Source of the DNA: Cryptomeria japonica
Lineage: Eukaryota > Streptophyta > Pinopsida > Cupressales > Cupressaceae
Assembly (NCBI RefSeq): GCF_030272615.1
Contig: NC_081414.1
Span: 658,328,292-658,392,291 of the forward strand
Length of the DNA: 64,000 bases
Direction: 5' to 3'
In this document: positions 11,811 through 24,160 of the stretch, in pieces
Position numbering within the stretch: position 1 is the stretch's first letter
How the letters are laid out: each line of letters starts with the position of its first letter
The notes under the pieces: generated by a model
Databases searched by the model: none
Seen by the model: only the letters and a program-made list of their open reading frames with translations
What the model was told of the DNA's origin: nothing
Translations under genes and position numbers: made by a program

Positions 11811-12291
11811 AAAACTGTTACAGTCCAGCAAACAACATAGTCAGTTTCAGAATTCTTGAGCTTCCTAGGTCATCTCTCTAGGGTTTCATTTAGCATTCAA
11901 CCTATCATTGGGTCTCGAAAAGTCTATCATTGCTTCACATCTTACATTACATTCACATTTGTCTAAACTTGAGTCAAAAGGTCACTTGCTTGTCCTCATC
12001 ATACTTTGTCAACACACTACATACAACAACACTCTGCTAAGTGGTCCCTCATCAAGGTTTCTTACCTTTGGGTCTCATTTGGTTTTACTTAGAGTCAAGG
12101 TCAACTTACCTCATCAAGAGAAACTATCCTCTCTTTGGAAGTCACACCTACTCTACTACATACATACTTGGTCTTACACTTTGGACATTGCAAGTACACT
12201 TCAGATTCATTTACATTCCATTCAACTCTTAGTCTTCCATACTCTTTCCATTTTTCATCTAGTCTTTCACATCTTGGTCAATACCTAGTTC

Positions 12292-14850
12292 ATGGTTGAA
12301 ACCCATCTTCAAAAATCTAGGAGAGAAACTAAAGAGGCTCAAGAGTCTGAAAACATGAGTTCTTATGAGTATGACAATGATATCTTTTTCAATTCTGATC
12401 ATACTACATTACCTAACATGGATGTCTATAGAAACATGCCAAATGTTGAGAACATGGACACTATAAACAACAATGCTACACACAATGACAATGTGGACAA
12501 CTTTTGAGTACATTCAGCAGATGTGGAGGAATCCATTATGAATCCCCATTTCAATCGATTGGTTGAGGAAATAATGAGGAGGGATAGACAATACTTCTTA
12601 CAAATGATGGCACAAAGTGGAGCCAAGATACCTCATGATTTTGACATGTCTCAAATAATGGAACATAGACCTTTGCAACAACCTCACCCCAATATGGATC
12701 AAAGGAGACCTAATAGTGGAGGAAATAGAGGACCACACATGGTACCTAAATCACCATCAGCTTTGCTTCAAAAACCAGAGGTCCCACATACACATGGTCA
12801 AACATATGATACTCACCTTCGCAGACCATTATGTAAGTCTTATGGAGAAAAATATGCTCAATCACATATCAATGCTAAGGATCAACCACCAAAGCAATTG
12901 GATGTTCAAAGGCATGCTCAAAATTTGGACACAAGGAAACCTCATGTCGAATTTGGGGGCAACACAATGGAACATGACATGCCTGTAGAATATGGTATAC
13001 ATGCACAAAATAGATATGGGGTTCCTCAACATGAATCTATACCAAGTGGTCCATATACGCAGCATCATTATAGACCTCCTCCATATGAACATTTGTATGA
13101 TCAATATCATCCATATATGCAACATGCACCTCCTCCAATGGGTACCTCGAACATAGGATATGGTCCAAGAAGTCAATCTCCACCTAAGAGCAGTTTGGAG
13201 CAACAAATCAAGGACTTACAAAAGAAAATGGAGGACATAAATACACCAAAGCCAACATACACAATGAGAGACATATGTCCTTATCCATTTGACAAGAGCA
13301 TTCCAATGCCTCCTTTTCCTACACACTTTGTGACACCTAAATTTGATAAGTATAGAGGAAAAGGGGATCCTAAGGCGTACATAAGATAGTTTTTCACAGC
13401 TTGCATTGAGGTAGCAGCAGAAGAGACATATTTGATGAGATTATTCCCACAAAGCTTAGGTGATCAAGCTATGGAATGATTCTTCCAACTTCCACCTGGA
13501 ATTAAGTCATGGGGTGACTTAGCAGAGGCATTTATTCAACATTTCTCCTACAACATAGAGACAGACATATCAGTCACTACTTTGTGCAACACCAAGCAAA
13601 AAGAGGGAGAATCTTTTGCATCATTCTTACAAAGATGGAGAAATTTAGCCAGCAGATGCTCTTGTGAAATTCCACAAAAACAAATGGTAGAAATGTTCAC
13701 ACAAAATGTTAACAAAGACATTGGCTATGATCTAAGAAAAGCTTGTTTGTCCACCTTCAAGGACGTCATTGAAAAAGGCTTAGCGACAGAAAAGGTCCTA
13801 ATTGAACAAGGAGTCATTAAAATATTCAAGGAAAACAAAGATGACTTTAAAGGAAAAGACAAGTCAAGATTTTGGAATAAAAACAAGAACACAGTCAATG
13901 ATGGTGTTGTTGATGCCAACACAGTGCGACCTAAAGTCATCTTTTCGGGATCAAGTTCTACAAACAATCAAGTGAATACTCAAACAACTTCCAGATCACG
14001 AAGGAAGTACACCCCATTGGGAGAACCACTTGAGTCAGTCTTCAAGAAGCTAGTGGAAAACAAGGTAATCACAGTTCCAGATTTTCCTCCATATGAACCA
14101 AAGGTTAAACCAAATTGGTGGAACAATGATGAGTATTGTGAATTTCATAAGAGCAAGGGTCATAAGACAGGAAATTGTCATCCACTGAAGAACATCATAC
14201 AAGATCTCATTGATAGAGGTGACATTGAGATTGAGGGACATTCATCCAATCAAGAACATGAGATGTTTAAGGAACCATTCCCAAAACATGACAAGGGAAA
14301 AGATAAAGCCACAGATGATCAAACCAACTATACCAGAGCATCCTACAAATATGATTCAACTATCAATCACATCTCGATGGACAATTATGTCTCTACCATT
14401 ATCATCAAGGACAAAGCGTCTGAGAATTCTACTCAGAGACCCAAGATTGTCCTAAAAGGTGTTGGATCTTCTTCTGAACCTACCTCTGAATGTCATGTTA
14501 CAACCCGCCAAGGTAAAATCACTTTGCAAGGTGCTCCAACTAAAAACACAGCTTCTTCATCAACCAATCCTGAGTATGACCTGGTAGAACAGTTAGGGAA
14601 GATACCCGCGCTCATTTTAATCCTTGAACTATTATGCATATCTCCCGCACATAAAGCCATTCTTGACAAAATCTTGAGAGATACTGTTGTCCCTACTGAT
14701 CTAAACGTGGACCAGTTTCAAGCTATGGTGGGATACCTTTCCATTCCACACTCCCTTACTTTCACAGAAGCTGATGACGCCTCTGTAAGTCAGCCACATA
14801 ATGCACCATTACACATTGAAGCCTTCATACACAAACATCGAATAAAATGA
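12292..14850 (+). pseudogene. gag: Gypsy 1 Gag
   Basis: Long frame from ATG 12292 with a Pro/His/Gln-rich N-terminal part and a retrotransposon-gag capsid domain about 13290-13800 (FDKYRGKGDPKAYIR, LMRLFPQSLGDQAME, FASFLQRWRNLASRC). At 14137-14178 is the zinc-binding motif CEFHKSKGHKTGNC, the CxxH-type variant typical of Tat/Athila Gag. Premature stops lie at 12505, 13387 (TAG), 13477 (TGA at a Trp of the conserved WF pair) and 14848. No frameshift separates it from the protease; Gag and Pol form one continuous frame, so the ancestral product was a fused polyprotein. Confidence 0.85.
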
Positions 14851-16206
14851 GTCCTGATAGATGGAGGAGAAGGTCTGAACATTTGCACATTAAGCACTAT
14901 CACACAATTGGGATATTCTGATAAAGCTATGAATTCTACAAACAAGATCACCATTAAGGCATATGATGATGAAGAGCGTTCATCCAAGGGTACAGTCATC
15001 TTACCTCTCAGAGTTGGGCCAGTTACAAAGGATGTGGTCTATCAAGTCCTGGATTTAAATCTCACTTATAACATATTGTTAGGACGTCCTTGGATCCATG
15101 AAATGAGGGCAGTTCCATCCACATATCACCAATGCATTAAGTTTCCTCATAATGGAGTGGAGGTAACAGTTAATGGTGATCCTAATCCATTCATATATTG
15201 CAATAACCTGAAATCAAAGACTGAGACCATCATTCCTAGTAATCGGGAGGTTGTTCCTTCGTCGGCATACATTGATCCTGAGTCATTAAAACCTTCGACA
15301 TCCAAACAAGGTGAGCTTAGAGGCAAGTTTCAGGACAAAGGCATGGGGGAATATACTTTCAATCAGACCATGTACTTAAGACAAGTCATGAGTTCCCCAA
15401 AAGAATATGGAAGACCACATCCTAACAAGCAAATTTCCATCATGATGCTCAAATGGGACCCTACTATCTTTCAAAGATGGGGTGAACTAGAAGAGGAAGG
15501 TTTATACCGAATGCTTTTCAGAGATAATGAAGAGGAAACACAAGATCACGTCAATCTTCCATGTGAGAAATATGGCAAAGGCTTCAAAATTCTACAAAAA
15601 TTCGGGTATGATGGAAAAAGCCCTCTGGGGTTACGAAAGGAAGGCATCATTGAACCTTTACAACCTGAATTGACTTTCAAGAAGGAATGCTCGAAAGGAC
15701 TTGGTTTCTTAACTTCCAAGGTCCACACCCAAAGGATAGAAGAAGCCTTACAAATCAAAGCTGCCAAAATTCAACAAGAGAATCGCTATTCCACAGATTC
15801 CAACGAATGGGAATGGGGGTCTGACAAGTCTTCCAGTGACTACAAGCTCACTGAGACATTTAGAGAGCCAGGTGAACCCACAGAAGAGGAGGAGTTTTAT
15901 AATAGATTCAGAGTTGGTCAGGAAACAACCCAGGAGGAGTCTACACAGTCCTTGTCTCAAGGTTCTAGGTTGAAATCACATAGGATGAGAACACCTATCC
16001 CAGAATGCGCTACTAGTGATGATAATTTGGATTCGTTCGCGATCGAGACTGATGAGGAGAGTGCCATCGATGACCTCGATAATTACCTTGACATACTCGA
16101 ATATAATCACATCTTCACTCTTAGCCCCGCTAACTTTGAAGACATTAACGGCCTTCCCCTTGTTCACCACCAACTCATTGACTGGGATCATGAAGGACCT
16201 GCATAG
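14851..16206 (+). pseudogene. Gypsy 1 protease and G-patch region
   Basis: Continues the Gag frame after a TGA at 14848. The aspartic protease shows VLIDGGEGLNIC (Asp-Gly-Gly where Asp-Ser/Thr-Gly is usual) and the later ILLGRPWIHE segment near 15075. The DGG form also occurs in Gypsy 2 (VLIDGGVGLNIC), so it is a family trait and not decay. A G-patch-like motif lies at about 15560-15715 (KYGKGFKILQKFGYDGKSP, then KGLGF). The remainder is acidic linker, ending at a TAG at 16204 that interrupts the frame toward RT. Confidence 0.8.
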
Positions 16207-17333
16207 TTGGATACATTCCAAAATGACAAAGCTTTTATTGACTATCTAGGCATACGGGATGATCTTCCCCCTGGAGACCATAAAGCAGGATACACTATAG
16301 AACTCAATAGCGTGGCATATTTTGGTGAGGGTGTCGGACCTTCCAGTCGCAAAAATGTGAAAATAAGAACAAATCAAGGGTCTTATGGCGAAAACCACAT
16401 TGTGGCGCTATCTAACCCCAAAAAAGTAAAAAGAAAGGACGTATCTGAGGGTGAAAACCTCTCTGAGGTGCCCGAAAATGGAAGGCTCGACATTCTCCCA
16501 ACATCATATGAGGAAAAATCATCCATGTTGGTAGAGGAGACTATCAAAACAAACATCGATACAGAAGAGGTTCCACACAACATATTCCTAGCTCAATCAC
16601 TGACAGAGTCTGAAAGGTCAAAATTCATAAGTTTCTTCAAAAAGCGACAAATCAACTTCGCCTGGTCATACGCTGATATGCATGGATTGGATCCGGATTT
16701 GGTAATGCATCATCTGACAGTCAAACCGGGGGCAAAACCAGTTAAACAGAAATTAAGAAAAATGCATCCACAAGTGGCATTACTAGTCAAAGCAGAACTT
16801 GAGAAATTACTTGATGTCGGATTCATACGCCCAATTGATTATCCTGAATGGATCTCCAACTTGGTACCTATCAGTAAACCAGATCGCAGCATCAGAATTT
16901 GCACGGATTTTAGAGACATCAACAAAGCTTGTCCAAAGGATGACTTCCCCTTACCAAACATTGACTTGATTGTTGATCTCACAGCAAGTCATGAAATGCT
17001 ATCATTAATGGATGGATTCTCTGGTTATAATCAGATAAGAATCGCACCCGAGGATCAACACAAAACATCATTTACTTGTCCATGGGGAACTTTCTGCTGG
17101 AATGTCATGCCTTTCGGGTTAAAGAATGCAGGTGCTACATATCAAAGAGCCATGACTACTATCTTTCATGATCTCATGCATGTAACTATGGAAGATTATG
17201 TTGACGACCTCTTGGTCAAATCAATAGACAGAAATACACATTTGGACATACTTTCAGTTGCCTTTGATCGGTTGGAAAAATACAAAGTAAGATTAAACCC
17301 TAAGAAATGTCTTTGGAGTAACCTCTGGGAAGC
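16207..17333 (+). pseudogene. Gypsy 1 reverse transcriptase
   Basis: Same frame as Gag and protease. RT blocks are seen in order: HHLTVKPGAKPVKQKLRKM, VGFIRPIDYPEWISNLVPI, RICTDFRDINKACPKDDFPL, SLMDGFSGYNQIRI, TSFTCPWGTFCWNVMPFGLK, and the catalytic YVDDLLVKS near 17196. A one-base shift near 17320-17335 moves the continuing sequence (GFIVSKRGIEADLAKV) into another frame. The catalytic Asp pair is present. Confidence 0.9.
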
Positions 17334-18445
17334 TCCTAGGATTCATTGTATCTAAAAGAGGAATTGAAGCAGATTTAGCAAAAGTCAAAGCTATCTTGGA
17401 AATGCAACCACCAAGAAATATCAGCCAACTTCGATCCTTACAAGGCAGACTCCAGTCCATTCGAAGATTCATAGCACAACTGGCAGATAAGTGTAATCCT
17501 TTTCAGCACCTGCTACATAAAAAAATCAAATTCAAATGGGATGACAACTGTCAATAGGATTTCCAGATGCTCAAAGATTATCTTCTAAATCCGCCAGTTC
17601 TGATGCCACCAGTTCTAGATCAACCACTGTTATTATACATTTTAGCTACTCCAACAGCACTGGGGGCACTCTTAGCGCAACAAATTGCTGAGGGCAAGGA
17701 AAAAGTAGTATATTATATCAGTCGCACATTGGTGGGATATGAGTTAAACTACACACCAATTGAGCGCGCCTGCCTCGCTATGGTCTTTGCTTCACAGAAA
17801 TTATGACATTACATGCTTCCTCATAACACAAAGTTAGTTGCAAGGATAGATCCATTGAAATACCTTCTCAATAAGGCAACACCTACTGGGCGACTGGCCA
17901 AATGGGTAATGATACTGAGTGAATTCGACATCGAGTATGTGGACAGAAAAGCAATAAAAGGACAAGCCATCGCAGATCAATTAGCAGATGCTCCCATGAT
18001 AGATGATGTTCCTCTAAGTTCAGAATTTCCAGATGAATCCATTTTGACAATGTCACATGCAAAGCCATGGCAACTATACCTTGACGGCTCATATACACAG
18101 CATGGGGCAGAAGTTGGCATCCTCTTTATAACTCCTCAAGGGGATTCTATACCAAAATCATACCGCTTATCATTTCCTTGCACTAACAATATAACGGAAT
18201 ATGAGGCATTAACAACAGGATTACGAATTGTAGTTCAATGGAAAATCCAGGAACTTTGTGTTTTTGGGGACTCCCAACTTGTTATCCGTCAAGTAACTGG
18301 TGATTATCAAACGAAAGATGAAAAGTTCATGCCTTATAAACAAATGGTGGATGGTCTGAAACAACATTTCACAAAGATAGACTTTGAGCAGATACCAAGA
18401 GAGTAGAATTGCGCCGCAGATGCCATGGCTACAATTGCTTCACTA
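17334..18445 (+). pseudogene. Gypsy 1 RNase H and second (archaeal-type) RNase H
   Basis: In the shifted frame, the RT-linked RNase H/connection occupies about 17560-17900 (LLLYILATPTALGALLAQ, YTPIERACLAMVFASQKL). A second RNase H follows at about 18060-18430 with WQLYLDGSYTQHG, TEYEALTTGLRI, VFGDSQLVIRQVTGDYQTKD and ADAMATIASL, supplying Asp, Glu and Asp of the active site. Dual RNase H is characteristic of the Tat lineage. Stops: 17555 (TAG), 17804 (TGA where LRHY is usual), 18404 (TAG). Confidence 0.85.
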
Positions 18446-19816
18446 ATTGATCTACCTCCAAATGAGACCCGCTATGAGTTCTTGGTGGATAACCTTTTGG
18501 TCCCTTCATATGAGATCATGCCTACTGAGACGCTATGCGTTGTCGGTCTTGAATCCCAGTTCTATGGTTCCATTTTCACATACCTACGTAACAATACTTT
18601 ACCTCCTGATCTATCAAATAACCAACATCGCACTTTCATTTGCCAATCCTCTCAATATGTCATTTTAGCTGATATCCTATACCGGCGAGGTCTAGATGGC
18701 ACTCTTTTTAGATGTTTAGAAAGCGACGAAGCTCAGATTGCATTATGGGAAGTGCATGAAGGGATATGTGGTCCACATGCTAGTGGTCCTACCTTAGCTA
18801 AGAAACTCATCAAGACTGAATATTACTGGCCCAATATGGAGAAAGACTCATATCAGTTTGTCAAGAAATGCAAACAATGTCAAATTCATGGAGACCTCAT
18901 ACATGCGCGAGCACAAGAACTTTAACCACTTGCGTCTCCTTGGCCCTTTTGTCAATGGGGACTCGATCTCATAGGCAAGATTCACCCTCCTTCTTCCAAT
19001 GGTCATAAATTCATTATCACTGCCATAGAGTATTTTACAAAATGGATTGAAGCCGTGCCTCTCACACAAGTTACTAGAAAACAGATTGCTACATTCATCC
19101 TTAACTATATCATTTGCTGATACGGTATTCCTATTTCCATTATCACTGATAATGGGCGTCCCTTCAAAAATAAGGATGTTCGCGAACTCTGTGACCGCTT
19201 TCATATCTCCCATCGTTTCTCCACACCATATTACCCCCAAGGTAATGGCCAAGCTGAGGCGTCTAACAAAACAATCCTTAAAATCCTAAAGAAGACAGTC
19301 GACGATGTTGGTCATAATTGGCATATCCAACTTAATCCTGCACTTTGGGCCTACCGCACAAGTGTCTGTACACCTACAAGAGCTACACCCTATTCACTAG
19401 TCTATGGTTCTGAAGCCATCTTGCCTATTGAGGTCCAGCTACCCTCTTTACGGGTCTCTTTGCAAAACATCATCAGTGATGAAGACTACAGGGTCTCTCG
19501 CTTACAAGAGCTGGATCTATTGGATGAACGAAGACAAACTGCTTTTAATCATCTCAAGGCTTACCAACAATGAATGAGTCACAGCTACAATCAAAAGGTC
19601 AAACCTCGCACATTTGAGGTAGGTGACTCAGTTCTCAGAGAAAATCTTAAAAATCAACAAGACAGAGAGAAGAAGGGCAAGTTCAAACCAAATTGGCTTG
19701 GTCCTTACATCATTACAGCAACATATGGATCTGGTGCATATCAGCTCTCAACTACAGAAGGTGAACCTTTGGAGGATCCTATCAACAGCATGCACCTTCG
19801 CAGGTTCTACACATAG
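18446..19816 (+). pseudogene. Gypsy 1 integrase
   Basis: Continues in frame. The zinc-binding segment near 18750-18885 ends in CKQCQIHGD. The catalytic core starts with CQWGLDLIGKIHPPSSNGHK, has IITDNGRPFKN, then PYYPQGNGQAEASNKT, giving the D,D,E triad. The C-terminal region is basic and ends SMHLRRFYT at 19816. Stops at 18923 (TAA), 19118 (TGA; the Gypsy 2 homologue has Arg in IYRYGIP) and 19571 (TGA). No chromodomain was recognised. Confidence 0.88.
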
Positions 19817-19869
19817 CTCTTCAGAGTATCCTAATTCAAAAATACAAAAAAAATAAAAATAAAAATAAA

Positions 19870-20040
19870 AAATCATTACTTGGTGAAAACCTGGCAAACA
19901 GGCGCCTTGTGACACAAAAAAAACATTGAAAAATCGAAAAAAGTAAAGAGAAATAATTTCGTCCAACGGTGAAAACCACTTCGGTGGCGCCCTGGGCAGG
20001 TACCATGGTGAAAACTGGGTCACCAGCGCCATGCGTAGAG
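19870..20040 (+). repeat. GGTGAAAAC ... GGCGCC repeat, three copies
   Basis: Three units of GGTGAAAAC followed within 10-20 bases by GGCGCC or AGCGCC (about 19880, 19968, 20008), just after the integrase stop. Another GGTGAAAAC is in the leader at 10758. Function unknown. Confidence 0.55.
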
Positions 20041-21583
20041 ACATTGCTCCTCCCTCCTTCAAGATTCTCTTTCATCATTTCACTTGGCACACACTCACAA
20101 TCTATTCGTTCATAATTAACTTACCCATTCCCATCATAGCTTGTTATTGATCTACCCAAGATTGGTTAGCCATTCATAATAAACATTCCTTTTCATCCCT
20201 TTCCATCCATAATAAATCAGATCCTATCTGTGGCTAAGGCAAATCCTACGTCTAGTGATGGGTGTGGAACTAAGAACATCACATGTTTCGAGGAGTACAG
20301 TTTCTTCCAGCTTTCTTCAGTCTATCCACGCACAATCCGCAATAAAGCAACATTTGCATCATAAATCCACAATAAAGTTTCATCTTCTTCGTGATAAAGT
20401 ATCAGTTTCATGGATTCAGTCAATTTCAGACAGCAACAATGGGCTTCAACAAATCAAATCTTTCAACAGACTCAGACAACATATGGTTCAGTACTATCTA
20501 TCCTTTCTATGAAAGTAAACATTGTGACCACAATCAAATACGACTTATACAAGTGACAAGAGACACTAAACTTGAGGACTACAGTGGATGTTGGTGTCAA
20601 GTCTTGGTTTTCTTTTGATTTCATCTTTTTTGGTGACATGTCTTTTAGCTTTTCCGGGATGTCTTTGACTAGAGATTCTATCTCCAGGATGTCTTTGACT
20701 AGAAAGGCAAGGATGGGGTATCGTCACCTATTTGTACTTGCTGTCTGTGGATTGTCTCTTAGTAATGCTATGACTTGTCCAAGGATATGAGGACACTGTG
20801 AGTCTAGTGTGAACTGGGGCATTCCTTGTTTGTGACTGTCTTATCTCCATGCAAACAGGTACAATGACTTTTTGGGTCGAACATATACCTCGATTGTCAT
20901 AACCTATTTTGCCATAATAAAGCTCAATGATGATAACGCACAAGAAGCTCTTTCACTTTCATATCTTCTGTCTTTCATCCCCCCTTTCTTAATTGACTTC
21001 CATCGTCCTTCTCGAGTCCGCGTAGCCTGCTATCACATGACTAAGTATAATGACACACCAAAAACATTTTGCATTTCATGTAGTTGCACCTACATTACCA
21101 CATATAAGCATTTCATACATACATATAGATATCACAACTGCATCACATCCTGCACACAACACCTGTTAGCACAATAATCATTTGCATTATCATATTTATC
21201 TGCACTTCATACATTTACATTTGCATTGACATAACACATATAAAATATAAAAAGCACAAAAATATATCGCATTGCATCATATACATATTTGCATCCATAT
21301 CATAAACATACATCATAAGAACATCTCATCACATAGGTACACATGCATATAGCTGCCACAAAGATGAATCATCTCATATGTAATCATAAAGTGTCATAAT
21401 ACAATGATGTCAAAATCATATGGCTACAATCACCCGCAGGTGTCTACAATACAAAAATGGTACAAAACTGATACATAGGGAGCCCTCTAAGGCTATGATG
21501 AACTCCCTCCCTCGGAGCCGCCTGGCCTCGGTGGAATCTGAGCCCCTGAAGGACCCGCCCCAGGATCATCCCTCCTATCTCTT
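20041..21583. other. Gypsy 1 3' region, no gene seen
   Basis: Non-coding sequence between integrase and the antisense gene. A short direct repeat (ATGTCTTTGACTAGA) occurs at about 20660 and 20690. The section 21050-21420 is rich in CAT/ACAT words. No conserved protein is seen on either strand. Confidence 0.5.
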
Positions 21584-23439
21584 CTATTTGGTGGTGGTGG
21601 AGGACCCACTCGATGCCTGTCTCCGGCTCCCTCCCATAGCTGTCGCTGTACGCGACGGTCTATGGAAGCTCCTCACCCGCTGATCTGCTGGCACTGCACC
21701 ATAGTAAAGGTCCCTCCAGTAGGCTATCTCCTCTCTTGCCCGCAAGACATAAGAATATCCAGCCCCTGTGTCCTCTGCTGCCTGCCTCCCAGCCCTTAGT
21801 GCTGTCTCAGCCTCTATGTAGCGCTGGATAGCCTGATCTTGCTCTCGCTCAGTATCCCTGAGACTGGTCCTGAGCTGATCCCTCTCCCTCTCCAAATCCT
21901 GAATCTCATCTACCTGGCCCTAGCAAATCTCCCTCAAATCCAACAACTCAACCTCCACTGGGTCAACCCCCTCTGCCTCTGCCCTTGCCTGTGGCTCCTC
22001 CTCTACGGGTGCCTGCCCCTGTACCTGCCCCTGTGCCTGTACTGGTACCTATCTCTGTCCCTGTCCCTATATCTGCACCTGCCTGGGACCCTGTGCTGCT
22101 GGCACCTGTAAAGGCAATCCACCGTGACCCCTCACCACCCGAGCCTGCCTCTTCTCTCCACCCTCCCTCCAAGGTGCAACTCGCCTCTCCCCAACTACTC
22201 CTCTCCTCCTCCGTCGGCCTCTGCCCCCATCACCTCCATCATCATCATCATCTCCCCCACCATCTCCCTCCAGTGCCTCTCCAGGATCTGTCAACTGTGG
22301 GAATGGATGCTCTGCCCAATATGCTGTATACTCAGCATCCATCCCGGCGTCCTTGATCTCAGGCCACATGTCCCAAGGAAGAGGTATCATCTCCACCAGC
22401 TGAGTCACTACCTGATCATATGACAGTAACAGCCCAAACTGTGCCTAATCTCTGACTGTGCGGGCATACATGCTTGATCCCCGGGGCATCCTCTAAATCC
22501 GACCAAACTGTCAGCCAATCTTGTCTACTAGCTGCCTCTCCAGCACATAGGGCATCCACCCAATCAAATACCTACTCTGGAAGGTGTAGGGAAGCTCAAC
22601 TGCGTCATCCTCCCACTGCTCACAACCCAGATATGGTCGCCATATGACCTCATCAATGTCATCAATCACTCGCCGCCAATACTCTAGCCTGCTAATCCGT
22701 GGCTGCGATGTGATCATATCGTACAAATGCACAAAGCTGCGTCCATGACCTCTGCCCCTGAAGTGTATCGGTCAGGTAACCGGCAGATGCTCATAAGCCC
22801 ATACCTGCAGCAGTGTCACTCCACAGCCCAATCCCACTGATCCATGATAAACAAACTCATGCAGTTCGTAATACAAGTGTGCCAGCACACACAGTCCCCA
22901 GGCATATTTGGTATGCTGTGTCATCAACGTCTCCAGTGCTCCCCCCCAGCCCACAGCCAATCCCCGTGTCGCCCTATCTAGACATAGGAACCCACTGATA
23001 GCTCCTCCAATCACTGTCGGCAATGCTAACCCTGTGGCTGTCATGGTGTCCCATGCCACGTGTCCTGCCTTCATCTCCAATCCAGGGTCCTGAAATACCC
23101 ATCTCAATGCCTCTTGTCTCCATCTCGATCGTATGGGATTAGCTCCCCATCGATCAACACCCGTAGAATCTTGTATACATCCTCCAGGGTGACTGTCATC
23201 TCACCCATAGGCAAATGGAATGTGCACGTCTCAGAGTGCCATCTCTCAGCTAGCGCAGTCAGCAAACCCATGTTTGCCCGAAACTCAAGCACATACAGTA
23301 CATGTCTCAGACCCATCTCATCGATAGCGGCTCTATCCTCAGCCGTCAACTCAGGTCGCAACCTCTGAGTCGATGGGAATCTCTCCCATGACTCTAGCAT
23401 CGGCAAATACTCCTGTAGTCAAACAACTCAATCATGTCA

Positions 23440-23775
23440 GTTATAGTGGCATTCATTGTTTATCACAAAATGCTACTTGCTATCTAAATGCATATGGTTA
23501 TCTATCTTAGTGACACTCACTGTTCATCACAAAGTGTTGCTTCTACCCTAGTGACACTCCCTATTCATCACAAAGTGTTGCTATTTATCCTAGTGGTACT
23601 CACTGTTCATCACAAAGTACTACGTGTGTGACACTCACTGTTCATCACAAAGTGTTACTCACATTTGCACTCCCTGTTCATCACAAAGTGCTGCTCATAT
23701 TTCAGTACTCCCTGTTCATCACAAAGTACTCGATCTTGGTACTCACTGTTCATCACAAAGTGCCTTGATCTATCC
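23440..23775. repeat. GTTCATCACAAAGTG tandem repeat
   Basis: About nine units of CACTGTTCATCACAAAGTG-type sequence at 20-60 base spacing, with the flanking words CTATCCTAGT and CTCACTGT repeated less faithfully. Lies within the intron of the antisense gene. Confidence 0.85.
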
Positions 23776-23889
23776 TAGTCTTCCTAGAGGACCTGCTTGA
23801 GTGTATCCTCTCAGCAGCTTATCCAATCGACAGCATATGTTCATCACAGAACTGCCGATTTGACCTAGAAGATACAATTTTATACTTTT

Positions 23890-24160
23890 CGAATGCAAAC
23901 GCGCTTACATGACATAAACGCGCTCCAAAACTGCATAGACGCACCTGAACAACACAGACGCGCCTGCCTTACACAAACGTGCCTATGCTCTGCATAGACG
24001 CGCCTAGTTGACATAGACGTGCCTTCTTGGCACAAACGCGCCTGAATAGCACAGATGCGGCCACATTTGACACAGACGCGGGTCCAGACATAGACGCGTC
24101 TGGCACAAACACAGATGCACCTATCGAACACAGATGCGCCTGGCACCAACGCAGACGCAC
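23890..24160 (-). repeat. Inverted GCGTCTGTG array in the intron
   Basis: About fifteen units reading CACAGACGCGCCTG on the plus strand, spaced about 15-25 bases. They are the reverse complement of the two leader clusters at 9996-10250 and 11471-11810. On the minus strand, the direction in which the PMD gene would be transcribed, they read in the same sense as the leader motif. Confidence 0.88.

Noticed and set aside
23890-24149. Cys/Val/Arg-rich minus-strand frame (89 codons)
   Set aside because: Produced by translating the GCGTCTGTG array; a repeat artefact within the intron.
23880-24160. Possible CRISPR-like array (short repeats with spacers)
   Set aside because: Units are imperfect and spacing irregular, the motif also occurs in the leader in the other orientation, and this is plant nuclear DNA with no cas genes.
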